Source: Orthonyx spaldingii (taxonomy: Eukaryota; Chordata; Aves; Passeriformes; Orthonychidae). Taken from it: a stretch of DNA of 64,000 bases. The notes under the pieces are model-generated. The model was not told where the DNA came from. It saw nothing but the letters and a program-made list of their open reading frames with translations, and searched no databases. The DNA lies in assembly GCA_013397795.1 (NCBI GenBank), contig VZTJ01000073.1, positions 364,310 to 428,309 on the forward strand. The letters run 5' to 3'. A program made the translations under genes and the position numbers. The first letter of the stretch is position 1. Each line of letters starts with the position of its first letter. Below are positions 35,265-45,010 of the stretch, piece by piece.

Positions 35265-35478
35265 TTCGATACTGGGAAGGAATTCTTCCCTGTGAGGCCC
35301 TGGCACAGGGTGCCCAGAGAAGCTGTGGCTGCCCCTGGATCCCTGGCAGTGCCCAAGGCCAGGCTGGACACTGGGGCTGGGAGCAGCCTGGGACAGTGGG
35401 AGGTGTCCCTGCCTTGGGGTGGCAGGGGTGGCACTGGGTGGGCTTTGAGGACCCTTCCAACCCAAACCAGTCTGCAGC
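35265..35478 (+). mobile_element. CR1 3' fragment
   Basis: ATACTGGGAAGGAATTCTTC to CCAACCCAAACCAGTCTGC, with a small insertion (TTGGGGTGGC) in the GCCATGGCAGGG segment. Confidence 0.86.
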
Positions 35479-37721
35479 TGAGGCACTGGGAGGGACTCAG
35501 AGCAGAATCCAGGGTGGAATCCTGTCCCCCAGCACCATTTATCTCCGTGAACTCTCGTTATTTCCTGCGTGATGAGGTTCAGAGTTCAGCCAAGGGCCGC
35601 CTGCAATGCACAGCCTGGGAGGTTTGGCAGCAGCTCTGCTCTCAGACTGCACTTTGGTCAGATTTCTCCTGCCTCTTTGACTGCTGCTGCTTCCCACTTT
35701 GGATGCTCTGTATCCCTTTCCAGGGAGGTGGGGGATTTACTGAATGAAGGGGACTTTCCCAGACGGATCATGGAAATCTCTGATGCTGGAGAAAATGAGC
35801 CACATCACTCCCAGCCCCAATGGTCCTGGCAGGAGCCAGGCAGGAGCAGGCAGAGCAGAAAGGCTCAGTTCTTGGTTTCTTCTCCTCCCCTGGAGAAAAT
35901 CTTAAAAATTATGCCATGTTCCCCCTCAAAACCCAGTGATTTTCCCCCATGATCTGTGCAGAACTGGAATTTTGACTTGATTTTCCCAGGATCTTTGCAG
36001 AATGGGAATTTTTACTTGGTGGCTTCACTGAGCTTGTACTTAACCAGAAATGCACAGGAAAATGACCCTGAAATTCACTGGGAGCAGGCGGGGGCTCACT
36101 CTCAGTTAAATGCTGGTGTGGGGTGGAGGTCATTGTCCTGTCTTTCAGGAATGGGGTGCTCCCAGCAATCCTGGGATTATCCCTGGGCATGGAGTCCAGA
36201 GTGAGAGTCCCAGAAAGGGACTTTGCAAACAAAGCAGCCAGCTGTGCACAGCCAGCAGGCAGGGAAGCTTCCTCTGGAGCAGAAGAGTAATCAAATTCCG
36301 CGTGGGAGGACCGGAGGTACAGGAGACGGCACAATGTGATTTCCAGGAGAGCCATCCCTCATCGCCCCTCTCTGCAGGGTCACAGCCTGTGCCTGTCACC
36401 GTGGGGCTGGCCAGGAACACTTCCTGCTCTCCCTGGCTTTTCCCACCCTTGTCCCAAGGAACCAGCCCCCAGGAATATGGTCTGAACCCCCCAATGTTTA
36501 TTTTCCCTTGCTATTTATCATGTATTTCTTCCATGAAGGAGTTTCACTTAAATCCCCATCTCTGGGCTGCTGGACCCAGCCTTCCCTGGAAAAGGCTGTC
36601 CAAAAGGAGCACATGTGATAAACAATCCTGTTTTGAGTGTCCATGCTGGGCACTCGCAGGAAGAGCCTTGCTAAGGCTGTTTTGAGCAATAATTAATGTA
36701 ACAACAATTATTAAGCACCAAATATCCTTGTGTCGCACATGGCAAACACCAGCCATGCTTCAGCATCCTCTTTCTTGGGTGTAAGGACTTATTTTTCCAC
36801 TAAAAATTAACCAAATGAATCAATGTCTGGAATTACGCCAGTGGGAATGAGTAATTTCTTACAGTTCATAGAAGTATTTCCCATTTTTGAGCCATATTCT
36901 GGCTCATCTTTCCAGATAATCACAAAACCAGCCACTCTCCCCTAGTTCCAGCGTGGCCAGCTGGTAAAGCATCTGACAGCAGAAATGACCGAAACAGTCT
37001 AAGCATGAACATTCCCTTATTTATTAATTTTCTTGCCTTTTTTGGGGCTTTATATTGCTGAAATGACACATCAGGACTGCCCAGGGACAGACCTGTGCGC
37101 TGCAGCTCAGGTGTGCTGCTCCTCAGGGGCACAAGGAGTACGTTCAGTTATTCCCTCGCCTCCACATCAATCCCAGCAGGTCCATATGGACCTGTACAGG
37201 GCTGAACGTGGGTGCAGGCTGGGATCTGCTCCATCCCTGCTCCAGGGATGCTCCAAGCAGTCAGGAGGATGTGGGCAGCAGGATGTGGGCAGCCAGCACT
37301 GGCAGAAGAAGCCTTTTCATCACTCCCATCCCAGATGAGACCTTGGTCTTGATCCAAGGACTCAGTGTGATGGGTGGATTTTTCCCTCCAAGGAGGGATT
37401 TTCACTGCCTGGGTGTGAGCTGCTCATCCTTCACCCACGGGCAGCCTCAGGCAGATAATGGGATGCAGGGGTTGGGAGAAAACATGTAGGAACAAAGGAA
37501 AACCATAACGTAGGAGAGAAGAGTTTTCATATCCCCATCCTTAGATATTTTTAGTCTGAAAGGCACAAATGCATCAGTGAGATGTGAAAGGAAAGCTCCC
37601 TGCTGTTCTCCATGTCGGAGGCTTCGGAGCAGTGCTCTGCCTGCCTTGAAGGAGGTACCTGTGGGCACCAATATCCAGGTGCAGGAAAACCATGTCCCTT
37701 CAGCTGGAGGAGATATCACAG

Positions 37722-37935
37722 GCAGGGACACCTCCCACTGTCCCAGGCTGCTCCCAGCCCCAGTGTCCAGCCTGGCCTTGGGCACTGCCAGGGATCCAGG
37801 GGCAGCCACAGCTTCTCTGGGCACCCTGTGCCAGGGCCTGCCCACCCTCCCAGGAAACAATTCCTTCCCAATATCCAATCTAAACCTGCCCTTCTTCAGT
37901 TTAAGTCAAATCCCCTTTGTGAAAAGCCCCTCTCA
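37722..37935 (-). mobile_element. CR1 fragment lacking tail
   Basis: GCAGGGACACCTCCCACTGT to TCTTCAGTTTAAGTC. Confidence 0.85.
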
Positions 37936-38969
37936 CAGCAGATCAGCTGCATTTGCCCTCTGCTCAAGACCTGGAGCAAGTTCTCAGCACAGACTGCCAA
38001 GAAATGGGCTGTGGTGGGACCCCACAGCCCCCTTCCCCCCTGGATAAGGGCTGAGGGCAATGGGAACATTGCAGGACGGGTTGGGGTGGTTGAGCTGGAA
38101 GACTCTGGTTCTGTGCTAAGCCAGGAAAACACAATAATTCCTTTCCCCTCTAATTTTCAGACTTGCTGGAAATGTGAAGAGGACAAAGAGCAGAAAATGG
38201 GATGGAGGAAGCAGCCCCAGCCAGTGCCCAGCCGTGCCAGCAAGGTTCAGCTCAGCCACCACGGGACTGTGAACAATCCCAACCGAGCCACAGCAGTGCT
38301 GGGTTCCCCTCCTTCCTCTGCTCCTCCATCCTTTTTGCATTATTAAATGTATTCCCATCTAATAGGATTTTATATATCATCATTTTTCCCCGAACTGGGA
38401 ATAAAGGAAACAATTAGGGGAGGCAGGTCTAGCCTGGCACACAGTAGCAGCGTTAAGCAGGAGGCTGCTACGCTGCCGGTGGTTTGGAGCCTCTTTAGCA
38501 TTTTCATTAGCTCTCCAAAGCTTTTGATGTCCCTAATTTACGCCACAGACACTGCAGAGGAGGCAGGCGATGATTAAGATGAGCTTTTACTCTTCTGGAG
38601 TGCACCGGGTACCTCATGGCTACGGACCCTGCATATAAAGCAATATTGCTTATTATCCCGAGCTGTTTGTTCCATTAATCATGAGCCTGCTTTGCTCTGG
38701 GAAGAGGGATTGGAATACAGCAATATTCTGTCTGCTTGTTTTTAAAATACATGTGTGGGTGGACACTCCAGCTACTGCTCACATTTTTCTCTTGCAAGAA
38801 GAGTTGTTCGTGATTCCCCTCCCCAGTGTTTTCTCGTGACACTGATTTTGTTGCTCGGACTCGGGAAGGGAATTGCCTCAAGCCTGTCAATGAGTGTTGT
38901 ATGGAAATAAGGAGTACTAATTGAGATATGCTAGAAATTCAGCATTGCAGAGAGGAAAACAGTTTCTTC

Positions 38970-39155
38970 CTGGAAAGGGCGGTCAGGCTGGGCATTGGAA
39001 TGGGCTGCCCGGGAAGGTGGTAGGGTTCCATCCAAGGAAGGGCTGGAGGTGGCACTCAGTGCTCTGGGCTGGGTGACAAGGTGGGGATCGGGCACCTTGG
39101 ACTTCCTGATCTTGGAGGGCTTTTCCAACCTCAATCATTCCGTGATTCTGTGACT
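38970..39155 (+). mobile_element. Old LINE 3' end, CR1-like
   Basis: GGGCATTGGAATGGGCTGCC, GGCACCTTGGACTTCCTGAT, TTTTCCAACCTCAATCATTC and tail GTGATTCTGTGACTC. It resembles an older CR1-related family with a TTCCAACCT-type tail. Confidence 0.65.
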
Positions 39156-40071
39156 CAGTTCAAAGTCACTCACTGCCCTCAGAGTCTCAGCCTTCACCAG
39201 CCAGCCATGCACCAGCGAGTCTCGGGATTCCTTCAGGATATCCCAAAGGGAATTTTCAGACACAACTGTGTTCAACTCGTGATCCTGGAAAGACTTTATG
39301 GAGGCACTGAAAGCAGCTCAACAAGTTGTGTCAGCAGCTTGCATGACCTTGCCACATCTGACCTCATGAAAAATCTTCCACAAAACCACCAGGTTCTGGG
39401 GTTGAACGCAACGAAAAAGGAAATAAAACAACCAACTTGAGAATCATTAGTGAGCTCCCATCCTGCCCTCCAGACATGAACAGTGTGTCAGGGTATGTCT
39501 CCAGGCTGAAGGGTTTACAGGATGCATAAACAGCTCCATAAAATAGATGTTGTCACCAGCTCCTGGAAGAGCTGGAAACAGCAGGTAAGGCCAGGCCAGC
39601 TCCATCAGGCAGCAGAGCTGCTTCCTCACTGCTGACAGATGGCTTCACCTGAATGTCCTTCATCAACACATCAACTGGAAAACTACAGGTCTGTTACTTT
39701 TTAAACTGCACTTATTCAAAAAAGGCATTTCCTTCCAACATATACCCTCAGTACAAAACACAGCATCCACTCCAATGAAATGAATTTCACCTCCTGTAAG
39801 AATGATAGATTGCACACACACAAACCAGGTTAGTTCAGTTTGTATGGAAGCAGCCAATTAAATGATTTATTTATTAATACAGTTTTAATTTACAGTACAG
39901 TTGAGCTGCACACCCAAGACATAGATTATTTACAGAGCATGAAAGGCAGACACAGCAGGTGTCACTTGTTCCCCATCTGGTCTGGGATCCTAAACTGGGA
40001 CACTCCCAGGAGCACCCCAGGATCTCCATTGCCACACAGTCCTGGTCTCATGGCAACCAAAGGAAGCTTTG

Positions 40072-40462
40072 AATCATGGAATTGTTTGGGTTGGAAAAGC
40101 CCACTGAGGCAATCCAGTTGAATCACTCCCCCAGCACTGCCCAGGCCACCACTGCCCCATGCCCCCAAGTGCCACAACTACACGGCTCTGAAATCCCTGC
40201 AGGGATGGGGACTCCACACTGCCCTGGAGAGCCTGCAGGGCTGGGCAACCTTTTCCATGAAGGAATTTTCCCAGATATCCAACCTGAGCCTCCCTGGCAC
40301 AGCCTGAAGCTGTTCCCTCTCCTCCTGTCCCTGTTCCTGGGAGCAGAGCCCAACCCCCCCTGAGCCCCCTCCTGTCAGGGAGTTGTGCAGAGCCACAAGG
40401 GCCCCCTGAGCCTCCTTTGCTCCAGGCTGAGCCCCTTTCCCAGCTCCCTCAGGGATTCTCCC
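40072..40462 (-). mobile_element. CR1 copy, AAAGCCCACTGAGG subfamily
   Basis: ATCATGGAATTGTTTGGGTT to CCCTTTCCCAGCTCCCTCAG, about 390 bp, the longest copy of this subfamily here. Confidence 0.83.
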
Positions 40463-41392
40463 GGGTGCAGGAATGCCTGAGCCTGTTTTGTTCCTATGGG
40501 TTGTTGCTCTGACAGATCCCAACCCTTGGAGACCTCCACAGCCCGCACAGGGAACACACAGCAGTGATAATGACACATTCCAGAACATCCTGGCTGTGTG
40601 AGTAATTGCAGATCCTTTGCACAGGCATCTCCATGAAGGCAGTAGGAGTTGTAGAGACATTATTAGGTCTCCTGACATTTTAAAAAGGCTTAGACAGAAA
40701 ATGTCTTCGAGGGGTTTCAAAGGCTGCAATGGAACTGAAATAGTCTCTGTAATAATAACCAAACAACCCACGAGGAGCTTTGTGTAACTGCTTGGACATG
40801 AGAGAACGGAGAGAGAAAAATCCATGCACAAAGTCAGAGAAGAGAAAGGAAGAGTTATGTCCAAGCAAAACCATCACGGCTGCTCCCACAGCCCCCTGAC
40901 TGCCCCAGGAGAGGGGACAGACGGGGGACAACACCAGCTAGCACCACAGGTCCAGCACTGGGAGCTTGGGGGTCCCTTCTCCAATAAGGAAAATCGGGAG
41001 CAGAGCCTCTGTGCTGATTTTGGCAAGCGAGTGTAACCTATTGGACAGCTCCAAACCCTCCTGCAGAAGCTGGGTTTATGAAATCATAAGGAATATGTTT
41101 TCCTGCTGAATCAAATGGTGTGAAGGCTCCAGCTGAAACGGGGGCAAACTCCCCAGGCACACTCGGAGCCAACTGATCCCATGTGTGTGTAGGGACAGCC
41201 TAAGGAGACTGGAAAAGTAGCTCGGGAACTGACACGGGAGGCAAGGGAGCACCAGGTGCCAAGAGTTGTTCAAATGCCATATATTGACATGGATACAAAC
41301 CTCATGGGTTTGTGCATTAGTCCGCAACATGAACAAAAACATCTGGGAGAAAAGACCCTTCTATAGCACCTTCCATTGAAACCCAGACCGGG

Positions 41393-41672
41393 TTGGGTTG
41401 GGTTGGGTTGGGGTTGGGTTGGAAGGGACCTTAAATCCCACCCCGTGCCACCCCTGCCATGGCAGGGACACCTCCCACTGTCCCAGGCTGCTCCAAGCCC
41501 CAATGTCCAGCCTGGCCTTGGGCACTGCCAGGAATCCAGGGGCAGCCACAGCTTCTCTGGGCACCCTGTGCCAGGGCCTGCCCACCCTCCCAGGGAACAA
41601 TTCCTGCCCAATCTCCCATCCATCCCTGCCCTCTGGCAGTGGGAAGCCATTCCCTGTGTCCTGGCACTCCAG
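41393..41672 (-). mobile_element. CR1 3' fragment with expanded GGGTT tail
   Basis: The element begins in a (GGGTT)n run at 41391-41417, then GGAAGGGACCTTAAATCCCA and the core to CCCTGTGTCCTGGCACTCC. Confidence 0.87.
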
Positions 41673-41944
41673 GCCCCCACATTTGTCGCAGGCTCCCCTC
41701 AGGTTATACTCGACACGAATACTTCCACAGTAAGAGTGTGAAAGCCTCCAGCACCTCCTGTTCCGTATCGTGTTCACCTTCAACAATGAAATCACTTCAC
41801 TAGGAAAGTGCTATAAAAAGCAGCGACTCCGCTCCTCCTGTGTCTCATGTGTCAAGATCATGATGCTGTGTACAAATCAAATCTACAGTGCAACACTGAG
41901 GTCTTACAGTCTTCTGCTTCTGCTAAAACACACCCAGAATAGGA

Positions 41945-42085
41945 CACAGAATCATGGAACTTTTTAGCTTGGAAAAGCCCTCTAAGACCATGGAGTTAAA
42001 CTGTTCCCCAGCACTGCCAAGGCCAGCACTGACCCACATCCCCAAGTGCCACGTCCACACAGCTTTTCAATCCCTCCAGTCCTTT
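41945..42085 (-). mobile_element. CR1 fragment, AAAGCCCTCT subfamily
   Basis: ACAGAATCATGGAACTTTTT to GCTTTTCAATCCCTCCAG. Confidence 0.75.
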
Positions 42086-42879
42086 CATTCATGGGAAGTG
42101 TCTGCTAAAAGTTCTCATCAGAGAGGGGTTTGATTTAAATATGCACCTTCCAGGTGTAGATGCTCCTTCCCCAGGCAGTGTTATCTGAACTGACTCGTCC
42201 CAGGTCTCACCTAAAACCTGAGTGACTTGGATGGAGAGGGGGAAATAAATATTTTGTAGGATTCCAGGAAGGCTGGGAAAAGGAGCTTCAGGCAGCAAAA
42301 CCACGGTGGTGGTTGGGCAAGGAAGAGATAACCAGCTTCTATCAATGGGCACTTACAACCTCCTGGTTACCTTCATCAGGAGGCAGCTCCCGCTCAAGGA
42401 CACCAAGGATCACTCCTGGACTGGGAGTGACAGCACGTGGAATCTCCTGCCTCAGTGAACAGAGGAAGTGGGAGTGAAGCAGGAGAGAAAGCCTGATTTT
42501 ATGCAGATACAGCCGTAATCACTCCCAGAACTGCACAAGTCTCAGAAATTGCACAGCACACAGGAAAACTTCACTTCTGCCATGCAAAAACTGCGGCTTT
42601 GGTGGGAAAGCCAGTCTGTCAATCCAAAATTTAGGCACCCAGAGCCACACACATGTTCATTTTTAGTGCAAATGCCTCACTTTGTTAGAGATTTGCTCTG
42701 GTCAATAGATTCCTCAAAACAATTTAAGTGTACACATTACAGATTATTTCCTCTGAGTTAACAGACTGGAGATATTTAAAAACTGGCACATGCTCACAGG
42801 AATAGAGAGGTTTGTTCTGACAGACATTTTTTTCCTCTGGAAAACTTCTTACATTAAAAACTTTGAGTCACAGGTAATT

Positions 42880-43087
42880 GCTAACATGGAACATTTATTG
42901 GTTTAAAAAACTAAACATGCAGAAGCCATCCTCCTTAAAAACAACACATACAATTATCCAGTGGGGATTTCAGAGAAAAGCAACAACCCTGCAAGGCGTG
43001 GATTCCTCCAAAATCTCCAGCAGAAATGTATTTTCTGTGGGAGTCCACGCTCCGGCTGTGCCGTGCAGCGAGTCCAGCCAAAGGCAA
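42880..43087 (-). other. DIRAS3: DIRAS3 3'UTR with poly(A) signal
   Basis: A minus-strand AATAAA at 42894-42899 lies about 190 nt past the stop, with U/GU-containing sequence just beyond. Cleavage is expected around 42.87-42.885 kb, giving a UTR of about 200 nt. No better minus-strand signal lies closer to the stop. Confidence 0.65.
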
Positions 43088-43684
43088 TCACATAACAGAG
43101 CATTTGCCTTGCAGTTTATCTTTCTTTTTCTGCTGTTTGGATTTCTTTCCATCCACCTGGAGACTGATAGTTCTCCTCTGCTCCAGATTCAAGAGCTCCT
43201 GGAAGAGCTCCTGCACGTTGTAGTTCATTTTGGCTGACGTCTCCATGAAGGCACACTTCCACTTGCTGGCCAGCGCTTGCCCCTCGCTGGCATCCAGCTC
43301 CCTCTGCGTGTCGTCACTTTTGTTCCCCACCAACATTATCGGGATTTTCTGGATGTCGCCTTTAATCTGACAAATCTCGTCGAAGATGGGCTGAAGATCT
43401 TCCATGGACTGCCTGCTGGTGACGGAGTACACCAAGATGAAGGCATGCCCTTTGGATATGGAGAGCCGCTGCATGGCAGGGAACTGATGGCTGCCCGTGG
43501 TGTCCGTGATCTGCAGCGTGCAGATGCTCTTGTCACAGCTGATCACCTGCCGGTACGTATCCTCGATGGTGGGGATGTAGGTTTCCCTGAAAGTGCCCCT
43601 TACAAAGCGCAGCACCAGGGAGCTTTTGCCGACCCCCGCTGCTCCGAACACCACCACCCTGTAATCATTGCTCTGCTCAGGCAT
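43088..43684 (-). CDS. DIRAS3: DIRAS3, Ras-like small GTPase (intact single coding exon)
   Basis: The protein is a 198-residue GTPase of the Di-Ras branch of the Ras family. Visible motifs are P-loop GAAGVGKS (14-21), switch I around YIPTIEDTY (36-44), DTTGSHQ (61-67), NKSD (121-124), ETSAK (148-152), a Lys-rich tail ([11 protein letters not shown]) and the CAAX box CSVM (195-198), which predicts farnesylation and membrane attachment. ATG at 43684 has a good context (AACATG). There is no in-frame upstream AUG, so the 34-residue extension of human DIRAS3 is absent. The backbone resembles DIRAS1/2, but Ala16 (Ras Gly12) and Ser65 (Ras Gln61), plus the position between GNG12 and WLS, identify DIRAS3. 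Those residues predict poor GTP hydrolysis. Confidence 0.93.
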   Translation of the reverse strand: MPEQSNDYRVVVFGAAGVGKSSLVLRFVRGTFRETYIPTIEDTYRQVISCDKSICTLQITDTTGSHQFPAMQRLSISKGHAFILVYSVTSRQSMEDLQPIFDEICQIKGDIQKIPIMLVGNKSDDTQRELDASEGQALASKWKCAFMETSAKMNYNVQELFQELLNLEQRRTISLQVDGKKSKQQKKKDKLQGKCSVM

Positions 43685-43992
43685 GTTCGCTGCGCCGCGA
43701 CGCGAGGGAAGCTTTGCACCCAAAAAGCCCGAGTTCCGCCAAGTTTACACACCTCTGTGCAGAGGTGGGCTGTGGAGAGGGAGGGGGAATGGGTGCGTTA
43801 TTGAAATCAGCAATTAATAAATCGTTCCCCACCCATCCTTTTCCCTTGAAATAAATCACTATCCCCCCTACTCCAGCCATGCATCCTGTGCACGTTCAAC
43901 GCTACGAGAAGCGAATAAGAATTCACCTGCAGCCATCAGCTCCACCGAGCAGCGAAACGGGGCTGAAATCGCCTGGCAGCCGCGGGGAAGAG

Positions 43993-44080
43993 GTGTTCCA
44001 GCTGCAGGGAAGCCGTGCTCCAGCCCCGGGAAAGCCGCGCTCCAGCCCCCGGGAAGGCGTGTTCCAGCCCCCGGGAAGCG
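43993..44080 (+). repeat. 22-bp minisatellite in DIRAS3 CpG block, 4 copies
   Basis: Four units of exactly 22 bp start at 43993, 44015, 44037 and 44059. Each has the pattern G(T/C)GxTCCAGC...GGGAA, with units 2-4 most alike. Confidence 0.93.
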
Positions 44081-44097
44081 GCACCACCCTCGCCCGG

Positions 44098-44121
44098 AGC
44101 GCCGCCGCCGCCGCCGCCGCG
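44098..44121 (+). repeat. (CCG)n run
   Basis: Seven uninterrupted CCG triplets in the DIRAS3 5' CpG-rich block. Confidence 0.95.
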
Positions 44122-44487
44122 GGAAGGGAGGGGAGGCTCCGTGCCTCCGTAAATCCAGCCTTCCACTCAACCCCCCATGAAAATAAATAAATAATCAACA
44201 CAACCACCTGAATTAAAGCCGAATTCTACTGTTCCATCCTTCACTCCACGCACAAAGGCGAATCTCGCCCTCCCTCAGCCCTCCGCGCTTCAGACCCCCA
44301 GGCTCTGACGGCTTTCACCCACCCTGCCCATCTCCCATCTTAAATTTAGGGCTGATTTAACTCAAAAACTTCAAATACGGGCCAGGTTTTCACCCCCGCT
44401 GCCATTAAGCGGGGCAGGGATGCCTTGAGCAGCTTCTCAGCCCTCCCTGGGGAAGCCACCGAGCCCTGGGGCCATGGCCAGCAAGAT

Positions 44488-44542
44488 CCATTCAGGACCT
44501 TATCCGTGTCATCCCTTCCAACTCGGGATATTCTGTGATTCC
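44488..44542 (+). mobile_element. Short CR1 tail fragment between DIRAS3 CpG blocks
   Basis: TCATCCCTTCCAACTCGGGA with tail TATTCTGTGATTCC. It interrupts the CpG-rich DNA upstream of DIRAS3. Confidence 0.65.
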
Positions 44543-44639
44543 GCTGTTTGGTTTGTCTCTCTCACACCGCCGGATGAAATACAGTAGTTGTGTGTCACAA
44601 TCACAAGTCGTATTTCTCCTCGTTTATTAGGAATTTCCC

Positions 44640-45010
44640 CCGACGCCGTCTCTCCACACGCCCTCGTGCGGGGATACCGGAGCTCGCACCACCCGGTGCC
44701 TGACAGGAGCAGGACGCCGTATGTCCCTGCTGTATCCCCCTCCAGAGCACGCCCCCGGCTCCTCCTCGCCCCGCTCCGCCCCGGCCCCGGCCCCGGCCCC
44801 CGCCGTGGGCTCGGCTCTGCCCTCACGGCCCCTTCCCGCCCACGGGGTCCCGCCCCGGGCTCGGCTCTGCCCTCACGGCCCCTCCCCGCCCACGGGGTCC
44901 CGCCCCGGGCTCGGCTCTGCCCTCACGGCCCCTTCCCGCCCCTTCCCGCCCGCGCGTTCCCGCCCGGGCACCGCCCGCCCTCACGCCCCAATATGGCCGC
45001 CGAGCCCTGA
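44640..45010. promoter_or_regulatory. Second CpG-rich block upstream of DIRAS3
   Basis: A very GC-rich stretch with a (GGCCCC)n-like run and a 50-bp tandem repeat. It ends at AATATGGCCGCC (44990-45001), which resembles a YY1 site. It is probably a CpG-island promoter or regulatory element of DIRAS3 or of an unrecognised antisense RNA. No coding sequence is recognised. Confidence 0.5.
44807..44945 (+). repeat. 50-bp CpG-rich minisatellite, about 2.8 copies
   Basis: GGGCTCGGCTCTGCCCTCAC recurs at 44807, 44857 and 44907. Units 1 and 2 differ by very few bases. Each unit contains several CpGs. Confidence 0.95.

Larger units (their letters stand above)
33620..42870. other. GNG12-DIRAS3 intergenic interval, no gene recognised
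   Basis: CR1 copies alternate with low-repeat sequence, notably 36.5-37.1 and 38.35-38.95 kb. No coding exon is evident on either strand. Human has a long antisense RNA (GNG12-AS1) in the corresponding area; nothing in this sequence allows it to be traced. Confidence 0.5.
43685..44125 (-). promoter_or_regulatory. DIRAS3: DIRAS3 5' region, CpG-rich, with possible non-coding exon
   Basis: CpG-rich sequence upstream of the DIRAS3 start. A minus-strand donor GCTGCAG|GTGAAT at 43927/43926 and an acceptor CTGCACAG|AGG at 43755/43754 could define a short 5'UTR intron, as human DIRAS3 has one non-coding exon. The block also contains four 22-bp repeats and a (CCG)7 run. Promoter function is inferred from CpG content and position; the exon model is tentative. 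Confidence 0.45.

Noticed and set aside
35292..35747. Many open frames sharing a peptide like [19 protein letters not shown] or its antisense
   Set aside because: The shared peptide is the translation of the conserved CR1 3' non-coding core in different copies and strands, so it is repeat-derived rather than a gene family.
41391..41417. Interstitial telomere-like (GGGTT)n run
   Set aside because: The unit is GGGTT or GGGTTG, not TTAGGG, and it is continuous with the GGTTTGGGTTGGAAGG tail of a CR1 copy, so it is an expansion of that tail.
43088..43684. Calling the GTPase DIRAS1 or DIRAS2
   Set aside because: The overall similarity is high, but the Ala at the Ras Gly12 position and the GNG12-WLS neighbourhood fit DIRAS3.
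43277..43804. A 175-codon plus-strand frame over DIRAS3
   Set aside because: It is the antisense shadow of the highly biased DIRAS3 coding sequence and has no domain of its own.
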